Assembly (NCBI GenBank): GCA_018374355.1
Contig: JAHAFI010000014.1
Location: 8,435-72,434 of the forward strand
DNA length: 64,000 bases
Direction: 5' to 3'
DNA from: Clostridiales bacterium
GTDB taxonomy: Bacteria > Bacillota > Clostridia > Lachnospirales > Lachnospiraceae
Positions 42,393 to 49,080 of the stretch are shown piece by piece. Numbering within the stretch: position 1 is the stretch's first letter; each line of letters starts with the position of its first letter. Both the position numbers and the translations under genes were made by a program. Below the pieces are notes generated by a model. The model did no database searches, had not been told where the DNA came from, and saw nothing but the letters and a program-made list of their open reading frames with translations.

Positions 42393-42540
42393 GGAGGTGA
42401 TCCAGTATCTCCCAGTCATGGGTTAAATGGCAGCAGTAAGCACGCAGGAATCTCCTGGGTGTTATTTTTATGTCCAATATTCTTACGACAATAAAACTGT
42501 GGAGAATACCCCCTGTGGTACGGGAATAAAACTGCCATGA
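42391..42540 (+). other. Strong ribosome-binding stretch, terminator and small ORF
   Basis: AAGGAGGTGATCC (42391-42403) would pair over ~13 bases with the 16S 3' end, yet no long ORF starts nearby; the first ATG gives two codons. CAC-CAGGA-atc-TCCTG-GTG with TTATTTTTAT (42441-42470) is a terminator. A 37-codon ORF (42427-42540) crosses it and is doubtful. The gap otherwise leads to the scaffold gene. Confidence 0.5.
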
Positions 42541-42590
42541 TCAGCGGAGACACCGCAATTATAAACTGTGGTCAAAAGAAAGGAAATGAT

Positions 42591-43229
42591 ATGGAATTAA
42601 GAGAACTTTTAGGTGAAGAACTGTTCAGCCAGGTAGATGCAAAGATTCAGGAGCATAACAGTGGAGAGCCGGACAAGCTGAAGCATGTGCGTTATGCAGA
42701 TCTTTCAGAGGGCAATTATGTAAGCAAAGAAAAATACACGAGCCTGCAGACAGAAGCAAACGGATATAAAACCCAGCTTGGAGAAGCAAACACCACGATC
42801 CAGTCTTATAAAGATATGGATATGGATATCGATGGGATCCGGCAGTCAGCAAAGGACTGGGAGACAAAATACACTACAGACATGCAGGCTCTGCAGCAGA
42901 CGCTGGAAAACGAAAGGATGATGCATGCAGCAGAACAGTTCCTGTCCGGCCAGAAAATCAAATCCCCGTTGTCCAGAAAGGCGATTCTTCAGGACTTCAT
43001 GGCTCAGAAGCTGGAATTCAAGGACGGCAAGTTTACCGGAGCAGACGAGTACATGAAAAGAGTACGGGAGCAGTATCCGGACGAATTCGAAAAGGAATCG
43101 GAAAAACCCGATAAACCCTTTGTGCGTACGACAAAGAGCGGTTCAGGGAGAACGAATCCGGTTTCGGATGAAGCCGCCTACATCCAGCAGAAATATGGTA
43201 AAAACAAATATTGTACAGTAAAGGAGTAA
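42591..43229 (+). CDS. Scaffold protein (phage Gp20 family)
   Basis: 212 aa from ATG 42591 (AAAGGA upstream; an in-frame ATG at 42537 is less likely). MELRELLGEELFSQVDAKIQEH, a central coiled coil with repeated Q/T residues and a Ser/Gly-rich tail match Phage_GP20 scaffolds, which guide prohead assembly and lie just ahead of the capsid gene. Confidence 0.9.
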   Translation: MELRELLGEELFSQVDAKIQEHNSGEPDKLKHVRYADLSEGNYVSKEKYTSLQTEANGYKTQLGEANTTIQSYKDMDMDIDGIRQSAKDWETKYTTDMQALQQTLENERMMHAAEQFLSGQKIKSPLSRKAILQDFMAQKLEFKDGKFTGADEYMKRVREQYPDEFEKESEKPDKPFVRTTKSGSGRTNPVSDEAAYIQQKYGKNKYCTVKE

Positions 43230-43236
43230 AAAGATT

Positions 43237-44106
43237 ATGGAATATGGTAACGTAAACGTATCTGAGAGATACAGCGCAATTGTAGCGCCAAACTTTTATT
43301 TTGATTCAATCTTCCAGCCGGGTCTGACCTACAGCGATCAGTTCCAGGGTGATGCAGATGGAGCAGGCGCAGTTAAGATTTTCAGACTGGCGGCCAAATC
43401 CGCAAAGGACCCGAAAGCCCCGGCATCCGATTTTGAGCATGGAAAAGCAGAAAACGAGCTGATTCCGTTGATGCTGAACAACCTGCAGCAGGAATCTACA
43501 AAAATCTATAATGTACAGGCTGAAGCAGTTCCGTATAACATGGCAGACGAGCACCTGTCCCAGTCTACTTTAGTGTGTAGAGAAGGCTGGCAGATGTCTG
43601 GTATTGCCTGTCTGGTACATGAGGGAACGGTACTTAAAGACACAGAGGCCCTGACTGCGGCAAATATCCGTTCAAAAATTATTTCCGGAAGAAAGGCGAT
43701 CCGCAAACAGAAAGCTTCTGCAAACGTTGTTCTGGCTTCAGTGGATACCTACAGCACCATGCTCGAGCAGGCCGGTGATAAATTCACCCCGGTAACCAAT
43801 GACGAGATCGTAAGAACCGGACAGATGGGATACTGGCTGGGTATGCTCTGGGTAGAGTGTAACATGATGGATCTGTCTGCGGCAGCGAAATACTTCGACT
43901 ACACCGGAACTCTTCGTACGGAAGACCTTACTCAGGTAGACTACATCATGTATGACTGGAGAGGCCTGCATATCGTGGATCTGTTATCCATGGCCCGTTT
44001 GAAAGATTCCGAGAACTTCAACGGAACACTGGCACAGGTGGAAATCTGCACCGGTTACCGTCTGGGCGATAAGAACTATGCAGTGGTAAAAAAACACAGC
44101 GCTTGA
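43237..44106 (+). CDS. Major capsid protein
   Basis: 289 aa, located directly after the scaffold with RBS AAGGAG. Segments FQGDADGAGAVKIFRLAAKS, SSLT-like loops and DYIMYDWRGLHIVDLLSMARLKDSENFNGTLAQVEICTGYRLGDKNYAVVKKHSA fit HK97-fold capsid proteins of Clostridia phages. The gene ends GTA AAA AAA CAC AGC GCT TGA. The A7 run is a slippery heptamer in the exact phase for -1 frameshifting into the next ORF (see 44088). Confidence 0.88.
   Translation: MEYGNVNVSERYSAIVAPNFYFDSIFQPGLTYSDQFQGDADGAGAVKIFRLAAKSAKDPKAPASDFEHGKAENELIPLMLNNLQQESTKIYNVQAEAVPYNMADEHLSQSTLVCREGWQMSGIACLVHEGTVLKDTEALTAANIRSKIISGRKAIRKQKASANVVLASVDTYSTMLEQAGDKFTPVTNDEIVRTGQMGYWLGMLWVECNMMDLSAAAKYFDYTGTLRTEDLTQVDYIMYDWRGLHIVDLLSMARLKDSENFNGTLAQVEICTGYRLGDKNYAVVKKHSA
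44088..44094 (+). promoter_or_regulatory. Putative -1 frameshift site in the capsid gene
   Basis: Heptamer A-AAA-AAA read as GTA AAA AAA, ten to twelve bases before the stop. A -1 slip gives ...VKKTQRLIDLKVASVAGS..., joining the capsid to the 44103 ORF. A GGTTCCAC/GTGGAGCC stem lies at 44145-44170, ~50 bases downstream, which is farther than usual for a stimulator. Confidence 0.5.
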
Positions 44107-44381
44107 TTGACTTAAAGGTTGCTTCAGTAGCAGGCAGCACGAGCGGTTCCACGGCGGTCACTGTGGAGCCGGAGCTTTCAAGCGGTAACAGCTACAAATA
44201 CAAAGTTGCGGCTAATCCGACAATCCCGGCAGCGGGTCAGGAATGCAAAACGGGTTATACGGCGTGGGACGGTACATCAGAGATTACAGCAGCCACGGGA
44301 CAGAAGATCGTTGTTGTGGAAGTCGATGCTGACAGCAGATGTGTTGGCGCTGGTCTCGCAGTCGTAGAGGCTATGGCGTAA
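44103..44381 (+). CDS. Capsid C-terminal extension or decoration domain
   Basis: ~92 codons open from inside the capsid gene. The sequence (VASVAGSTSGSTAVTVEPELSSGNSYKYKVAANPTIPAAGQ...GQKIVVVEVDADSRCVGAGLAVVEAMA) is all beta, like the Ig-like/decoration domains near phage capsid genes. It has no ATG, only a TTG overlapping the capsid stop, and no RBS, so expression as a -1 frameshift fusion to the capsid is the simplest explanation. Confidence 0.65.
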   Translation: MIDLKVASVAGSTSGSTAVTVEPELSSGNSYKYKVAANPTIPAAGQECKTGYTAWDGTSEITAATGQKIVVVEVDADSRCVGAGLAVVEAMA

Positions 44382-44393
44382 GGAGGAATTCGG

Positions 44394-44783
44394 ATGCAGT
44401 TATATGTGGGTTACCAATATTATGCAGAGACGTACAACGGAACAATGATTCCGGAAGAATTCTTCCCGAAAGCAGCCCGTGAGGCATCCGCATTTATCCG
44501 TGAAATTACCCATGACATGATTGTTGAGGTGACAGATGATATCAGGGATGCCGCCTGTGGCGTCGCAGAGGTATATTATTCGGAAGATAACAATCAAGGT
44601 GAAGGAAATGATCACCGGGAAGTGAAAAGCGAAAATACGGACGGATACAGCATTTCCTATGTGACAGAAGGAAAGGACGGAGAATCCAGAGAGGAAACCG
44701 TCAGGAGAAAGATGTATCTTGCTGCGAGGAAATATCTTATTCATACAGGGCTTTTATATGCGGGGTGGTATGATGGTGACTAA
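44394..44783 (+). CDS. Head-tail connector protein
   Basis: 129 aa, RBS AGGAGG. A helical N-terminus (PEEFFPKAAREASAFIREITHDMI) and the closing RRKMYLAARKYLIHTGLLYAGW are typical of Gp6/Gp15-type connectors placed after the capsid gene. Confidence 0.75.
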   Translation: MQLYVGYQYYAETYNGTMIPEEFFPKAAREASAFIREITHDMIVEVTDDIRDAACGVAEVYYSEDNNQGEGNDHREVKSENTDGYSISYVTEGKDGESREETVRRKMYLAARKYLIHTGLLYAGWYDGD

Positions 44784-45186
44784 TGCAAGCCTTACAATTT
44801 ATAACCGGAAACTGAATCCGGAGACAAAAATGTATACATGGTCCCGGACGGTTCTTACGGCTGTCTGGTGGTATACCGACCAGAAGGTTCAGATGCTGGC
44901 GGGAGATAAAGGACTGAGCAGTGCGGATCTGTATAAAATCCGCATACCGAAAGAACACTTTTCGGAAGGATATCTTTCCCCGGAAGAATATGCAGCACTT
45001 TCGTACGGAAAGCATAAGCAGTATTGGACGGTAGAAAACGGTGATCTGTTTGCAAAAGGGACTGTCATGGATGAAATCGAAAAGGAATCCGATCTGAAGA
45101 ATAAGCGGTATCTTACAGGAAAGGTACTGAGCCATTCAGAGAACTTTTTCGGAAGGAATCCCCATATCCGGATCGGAGGTGCGTAA
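44770..45186 (+). CDS. Head-closure-type protein (DUF6751-like)
   Basis: 138 aa from ATG 44770 (GGGGTGG upstream). TIYNRKLNPETKMYTWSRTVLTAVWWY and the closing LTGKVLSHSENFFGRNPHIRIGGA fit the conserved second connector of Clostridia siphoviruses. Overlaps both neighbours slightly. Confidence 0.7.
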   Translation: MMVTNASLTIYNRKLNPETKMYTWSRTVLTAVWWYTDQKVQMLAGDKGLSSADLYKIRIPKEHFSEGYLSPEEYAALSYGKHKQYWTVENGDLFAKGTVMDEIEKESDLKNKRYLTGKVLSHSENFFGRNPHIRIGGA

Positions 45187-45533
45187 TGGGTACCAATGTA
45201 AAATTGAATATTGATTCAGTGGATAAAATTTTGTTGAAGCGGTATCTAAATGAGAATGGAAAAGCACAGCAGTTTTTTACACATGAAGTAAGGAGACTGA
45301 GTAAACCATATGTCCCGCGCCAGACAGGAGTGTTGGAAGATACAGCAGTAGAAAACATTGATTCCATCGAGTATGTCCAGCCCTATGCAAGAAGACAATA
45401 CTATGAAAACAGCGGGAAGAACAGAAGCAAAGCACCTCTGGCTGGTAAGAAATGGGATAAACGTATGTGGGCTGACAGGGGAAAAGAAATCGTACAGTCT
45501 ACAGCAAGATTTTGCGGAGGTAAAGCTGAGTAA
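45186..45533 (+). CDS. Minor capsid / head-tail joining protein (Minor_capsid_2-like)
   Basis: 115 aa, overlapping the previous stop by 1 base. VRRLSKPYVPRQTGVLEDTA and YARRQYYENSGKNRSKAPLAGKKWDKRMW match the minor capsid 2/tail-completion type. Followed by a terminator-like hairpin and an accessory island. Confidence 0.8.
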   Translation: MGTNVKLNIDSVDKILLKRYLNENGKAQQFFTHEVRRLSKPYVPRQTGVLEDTAVENIDSIEYVQPYARRQYYENSGKNRSKAPLAGKKWDKRMWADRGKEIVQSTARFCGGKAE

Positions 45534-45565
45534 AGGGATGTAGCAGGATACTATGTCCTTTTTTG
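45532..45565 (+). terminator. Terminator-like hairpin before the antirepressor
   Basis: AAAGG..TAG pairs imperfectly with CTAtgTCCTTT, followed by T6 (45559-45564). It opens the accessory island 45590-47017 inside the connector genes. Confidence 0.55.
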
Positions 45566-45589
45566 ATACCTAAAAGAAAGGAACAGATT

Positions 45590-46288
45590 ATGAAACTAAA
45601 ACTTGTAAAACAGGGAGAATTTTTAGGAACAACATGTGACTTCTATGTAGATGAAAAAGAAAACATTTACATGAGCAGGACGCAGATCGGATATGCCTTA
45701 CAGTATAAAGATCCGGCGAATGCGATTTTGAGAATTCATCAAAGGAATCATGAAAGACTTGATAAGATGTCAGTAGATGTGAAGGGGTGTCAATTTGTCA
45801 CCCCTTATATCAACAAGGACAAAAATGCACATACCTATATGTATAGGGAAAAAGGAATCTACGAAATCTGCAGACATTCTAAGCAGCCATTAGCAGATAA
45901 TTTTTACGATTGGGTTTATGAAACGATTTCTGCAATCAGGAGCAATGGTTATTACATAGCTTCCGAAAAAGACAACAAATGGCTGGGGATCCGGGAAGAA
46001 TCCAAACAGGCCAGACGATATGAGACTGACCAGATTAAACTCTTCATTGAGTATGCTAAGGATCAGGGGAGCAAGAATGCTGATCGGTACTACACAATCA
46101 TAACGAAGATGGTTAACGGTAAACTGGGGATTGGCAGTGGCCAGCGTGATTCCGTGTCGCAGGAGACACTGATGGAAATAAAAGCATTGGAAACTCTTGT
46201 GAAAATGCGGATGCGTAAGCTGATGGATGAGAAAGTACCGTACAAGGAAATATATCGGGATGTGAAGAAAATGGTGGAGGAATTTTGA
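45590..46288 (+). CDS. Phage antirepressor-like (BRO-N type) protein
   Basis: 232 aa from ATG 45590 (GAAAGGA). YVDEKENIYMSRTQIGYALQYKDPANAILRIHQRNHERLD (~14-55) and EKGIYEICRHSKQPLADNFYDWVYETISAIRSNGYYI (~82-118) follow the BRO-N antirepressor domain. The C-terminal part is helical. Such proteins inactivate repressors of this or a competing phage. Its position in the late operon is unusual for one acting on its own CI. Confidence 0.78.
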   Translation: MKLKLVKQGEFLGTTCDFYVDEKENIYMSRTQIGYALQYKDPANAILRIHQRNHERLDKMSVDVKGCQFVTPYINKDKNAHTYMYREKGIYEICRHSKQPLADNFYDWVYETISAIRSNGYYIASEKDNKWLGIREESKQARRYETDQIKLFIEYAKDQGSKNADRYYTIITKMVNGKLGIGSGQRDSVSQETLMEIKALETLVKMRMRKLMDEKVPYKEIYRDVKKMVEEF

Positions 46289-46312
46289 AAATATAAAGTC
46301 ACTCTATTGTGA

Positions 46313-46370
46313 AAATACGTGTTAATAAGTACGGAAAGTTGTTGACACACGTATTTGCACGTGCTATAAT
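46313..46370 (+). promoter_or_regulatory. hicAB promoter and operator
   Basis: TTGACA (46343-46348), 16 bp, TATAAT (46365-46370). AAATACGTGT (46313-46322) and ACACGTATTT (46347-46356) form a perfect 10-bp inverted repeat, the second arm overlapping the promoter. It is a likely HicB binding site. Confidence 0.8.
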
Positions 46371-46392
46371 AAAACCATGAAAGGAGAAAACA

Positions 46393-46578
46393 ATGAAAAC
46401 ATCAGAGCTTGTTAAGATACTCAAGAAAAATGATTGCTTCTTCGTTGAACATGGTAAGGAACATGACAAATGGCACAGTGACCGGACGGGAAAAGACATA
46501 CGCATTCCAAGACACGGAGGTAAAGAAATCCCAACCGGAACAGCAAACAGAATTTTAAAGGATGCAGGGCTGAAATAA
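46393..46578 (+). CDS. hicA: HicA family toxin
   Basis: 61 aa, RBS AAAGGAG. MKTSELVKILKKNDCFFVEHGKEHDKWHSDRTGKDIRIPRHGGKEIPTGTANRILKDAGL has the HicA dsRBD-like fold and the catalytic His of RIPRHG. HicA cleaves mRNA and tmRNA. It has its own promoter and hicB follows, so it is independent of the late operon. Confidence 0.93.
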   Translation: MKTSELVKILKKNDCFFVEHGKEHDKWHSDRTGKDIRIPRHGGKEIPTGTANRILKDAGLK

Positions 46579-46615
46579 GCCCTGCGGCATTAGGAGATAT
46601 AGGGAGGTCAACAAC

Positions 46616-47017
46616 ATGGCAAAATATGTATATCCAGCAGTTTTTTCACCAGAAGAGAACGGTGCTTATTCGGTATTTTTTCCGGATTTAGAAGGATGTT
46701 ATACGTGTGGAGATAATTTGCAGGATGCAATTATAATGGCAGAAGACGTATTAGCGTTTGTACTGTATGATCAGGAAAGAGATGGGATAAATATTCCAGA
46801 ACCATCGGAAGTAAATTCCATTCGTTTAAGCGAAGGAGAATTTGTAAATTATATTGCGTGTGATACAATAGGGTATGCAAAGATGCATAATAATAAGGCG
46901 GTAAAGAAAACATTAACGCTTCCAGAGTGGTTAAATGAGACAGCAACAAATGCAGGACTGAATTTCTCACAGGTGCTTCAGGAAGCCTTAATGGCAAAAT
47001 TAGGAATTTCCAGATAG
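46616..47017 (+). CDS. hicB: HicB family antitoxin
   Basis: 133 aa, RBS GGAGG. The N-terminal partially degraded RNase H-like domain (YPAVFSPEENGAYSVFFPDLEGCYTCGDNLQDAI) is followed by a C-terminal helix-turn-helix-like part (LTLPEWLNETATNAGLNFSQVLQEAL). It neutralises HicA and represses the module. It is 37 bases from hicA. Confidence 0.93.
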   Translation: MAKYVYPAVFSPEENGAYSVFFPDLEGCYTCGDNLQDAIIMAEDVLAFVLYDQERDGINIPEPSEVNSIRLSEGEFVNYIACDTIGYAKMHNNKAVKKTLTLPEWLNETATNAGLNFSQVLQEALMAKLGISR

Positions 47018-47040
47018 ACATCGACATAATTTAGAACAAA

Positions 47041-47095
47041 GAGAGTCGGAGACGGCTCTCTTTTAATATGGTGATTTATGGGATCGATGTCGATC
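47041..47095 (+). promoter_or_regulatory. Terminator plus palindrome before the tail terminator gene
   Basis: GAGAGTCG-gaga-CGGCTCTC with T4 (47041-47064) is a terminator. GATCGATGTCGATC (47082-47095) is a variant of the TCGA-nn-TCGA palindrome seen at int, 42081 and 62455. The RBS-like AAAGTGGGTGAG follows. Confidence 0.65.
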
Positions 47096-47114
47096 ACGAA
47101 AGTGGGTGAGATCA

Positions 47115-47549
47115 ATGAGCGTAATATCATCAATCCGAGATTTCATATTCGGCTGTCCATATCTGAACGAGTTCGAAGAAACGTTTTCAAAACTTGATCT
47201 GGACAAGCTGGAAGAAGACGCTACCAGTTACATGGTAGAGAGTGTTCCGGCAGAACCAATCGTAAAGCGTTATACCAACGGTGATACCCGGCGCCGTGTG
47301 GCTTTCGCTTTCTGCAGCCGGGTATTTTACGGAGATGTTGAGAATATCGACACCTCCGATTTTTATGAGAAATTTTCGGACTGGCTGGAGGAATGTACAC
47401 GAAACAGAAGATTCCCAAAGCTGGATGAAAGCAAGGAAGCAATAAAAATCCGGGCAACAACCAATGGGTATCTGATGGATGCAGAGACCCATACAGCCCA
47501 GTACAGGATACAATGTGAATTTATTTATTATCAGAAAAGGAGACAGTGA
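47115..47549 (+). CDS. Minor capsid / tail terminator protein (Minor_capsid_3-like)
   Basis: 144 aa from ATG 47115. Positions between the connector genes and the tail tube gene, with IRDFIFGCPYLNEF, FCSRVFYGDVENIDTSDFYEKFSDWLEECT and YRIQCEFIYYQK, match the minor capsid 3/tail terminator slot. Confidence 0.72.
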   Translation: MSVISSIRDFIFGCPYLNEFEETFSKLDLDKLEEDATSYMVESVPAEPIVKRYTNGDTRRRVAFAFCSRVFYGDVENIDTSDFYEKFSDWLEECTRNRRFPKLDESKEAIKIRATTNGYLMDAETHTAQYRIQCEFIYYQKRRQ

Positions 47550-47551
47550 TT

Positions 47552-48052
47552 ATGGCAGGAGCAAAAGCAAGAAACATGGAAGCGGATTACCTGAATATCG
47601 GAACCAAAGAGGAAGAAAAATATGTGCTGATGGGATTCGGTTTTACAAAAATCGATGATGCTCCCAGCGCACAGGTAAAATCCAGACGCTACGTGAATGA
47701 TAAGGGCGCATCAAAATCTATCGGAAGCTATGACTGGAACGCACCTTATGAACTGGAGTTAATTGAGGAAGAAGAAGCCATTAACTTTATTGCAGAGATC
47801 GGCCGCAGGGAAAAAATCGGTACGGAAGCAGAAGCGGATTATGTCAAAGTGGATTTGGCAGGTACAAAAGGAGAAAAAGGTTATCCTGCAAGAAAACGCA
47901 GAGTGGCTATCGAAGTGGCAGAATTCACGGACAGCGACGGGGAAATCACCGGATCAGGAAATCTGCTCGGAAAAAGTGATTGGAAATTTGGCTTCTTTGA
48001 TGTGAAAGCAAAAACTTTTACAGAAGAAACTGCAGCAGTAGCGGGAAACTGA
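47552..48052 (+). CDS. Major tail (tube) protein
   Basis: 166 aa from ATG 47552 (AAAGGAG). EADYLNIGTKEEEKYVLMGFGFTKIDDAPSAQVKSRRYVNDKGASKSIGSYDWNAPYELELI is typical of tail tube proteins. The gene ends GCG GGA AAC TGA, where G-GGA-AAC is a canonical slippery heptamer; see the following feature for a predicted longer form. Confidence 0.85.
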   Translation: MAGAKARNMEADYLNIGTKEEEKYVLMGFGFTKIDDAPSAQVKSRRYVNDKGASKSIGSYDWNAPYELELIEEEEAINFIAEIGRREKIGTEAEADYVKVDLAGTKGEKGYPARKRRVAIEVAEFTDSDGEITGSGNLLGKSDWKFGFFDVKAKTFTEETAAVAGN

Positions 48053-48135
48053 CAGCCAGCCACGAAAAAGCTGCAGAGGCGGCTGGAGATGACGTAGCAG
48101 CAGAAAAGATGGAGGTAAGTGGAAATGAAGATTAA
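48043..48135 (+). other. Programmed -1 frameshift signal and tail tube extension
   Basis: Heptamer GGGAAAC (48043-48049) in zero-frame phase directly before the stop, 6-base spacer, then CCAGCC (48056-48061) pairing perfectly with GGCTGG (48081-48086). A -1 slip adds 28 residues, LTASHEKAAEAAGDDVAAEK...NED, rich in Ala and Glu, ending at 48135 inside the next gene. Lambda uses GGGAAAG in its tail genes, and SPP1 makes two tail tube forms by frameshifting, as recalled. Confidence 0.75.
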
Positions 48136-48466
48136 CAGTGTAGAACTGGAACTGAATTATATGGAAGAACATACGAATAAACGCACGATCAAAGCTATTA
48201 AAAAAGTTCGTGAGGAAGCTGGAAAAGCAGATCAGACAAAAAAGCTTGATGAAAAAATTGCAATCATGTGCGGTGCCATTAAAGACACATTTGATTCTGT
48301 TTTTGGTCAGGGAACAGGGGTATCTGTATGCGGTGCAGAAAATGACCTGCAGAAGCATGCGGATGCCTATGCAGAATTGATGGAAGAAATCGACCGGCAG
48401 GGCAAGCGCCTGAATGAAACTACGGCCCGAATTGCAAATATCTTTCCGGATGCAGGAGAGGAATGA
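48125..48466 (+). CDS. Tail assembly chaperone-type protein (DUF6673-like)
   Basis: 113 aa from ATG 48125 (GGAGG 9 bases upstream). Helical and acidic: KAIKKVREEAGKADQTKKLDEKIAIMCGAIKDTFDSVFGQGTG. It occupies the first tail-assembly slot ahead of Gp15 and tape measure. Overlaps the next gene by 4 bases. Confidence 0.78.
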   Translation: MKINSVELELNYMEEHTNKRTIKAIKKVREEAGKADQTKKLDEKIAIMCGAIKDTFDSVFGQGTGVSVCGAENDLQKHADAYAELMEEIDRQGKRLNETTARIANIFPDAGEE

Positions 48467-49065
48467 GTTTCCTGACAGAGCTTCCTCCAAAGAGTTTATA
48501 TGTTGATGGTGTGGAACATCCGATAGATACGGACTTCCGCACCATTTTACGTTACAGTAAACGACTGGATGAGGCAGAGAAAAATGATATGGGGCAAGTA
48601 TATGAATGTCTGTCCATGGTGTATGTGAATGTTCCGGATAATATTCTGGAAGCAGCTTCCGCTTTGAATTGGTTTGTAAGATGCGGGAAAGAGGAGAAGA
48701 AAAAGAAACCATCAAATAAAGTGCTGGGGATTAATTCGAAAGAGCCTTTTGATTTTACAATTGACGGGGAGCTGATCTGGTCGGCATTCCGTAGAAATGA
48801 TGTATACGGAATTGACCTTCATACGATTGAATATCTGCATTGGTGGAAATTTATAGCGATGCTCAATGATCTTCACGGGAATACAAGGCTGAGCAAGGTG
48901 ATGGATTACCGGACGATTGATACGAACAATGGAAATTATTCAAAGGAAATGAAAGCATTTTACGGGGCAATGCAGAAATATTATGAGATCCACAGGGAAG
49001 ATGAACGGAATGAAGAATTGGTGGCGGCTCTGAAAGAAGGGCGCGACCCTACCCCATATCTGTAA
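48463..49065 (+). CDS. Bacteriophage Gp15-family tail assembly protein
   Basis: 200 aa. ELPPKSLYVDGVEHPIDTDFRTILRYSKRLDE, PFDFTIDGELIWSAFRRNDVYGIDL and LHWWKFIAMLNDL are hallmark segments of phage Gp15. Probably the second tail assembly chaperone, used together with the preceding protein to load the tape measure. Confidence 0.88.
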   Translation: MSFLTELPPKSLYVDGVEHPIDTDFRTILRYSKRLDEAEKNDMGQVYECLSMVYVNVPDNILEAASALNWFVRCGKEEKKKKPSNKVLGINSKEPFDFTIDGELIWSAFRRNDVYGIDLHTIEYLHWWKFIAMLNDLHGNTRLSKVMDYRTIDTNNGNYSKEMKAFYGAMQKYYEIHREDERNEELVAALKEGRDPTPYL

Positions 49066-49080
49066 GGCAGGTGAGTTTAA

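Noticed and set aside
42427..42540. 37-codon ORF before the scaffold gene
   Set aside because: Crosses a good terminator hairpin, has no RBS at the proper distance and no family resemblance.
44145..44170. Stem-loop as stimulator of capsid frameshifting
   Set aside because: Real 8-bp stem with one wobble, but ~50 bases downstream of the slip site, beyond the usual 5-9 base spacing; not counted as support.
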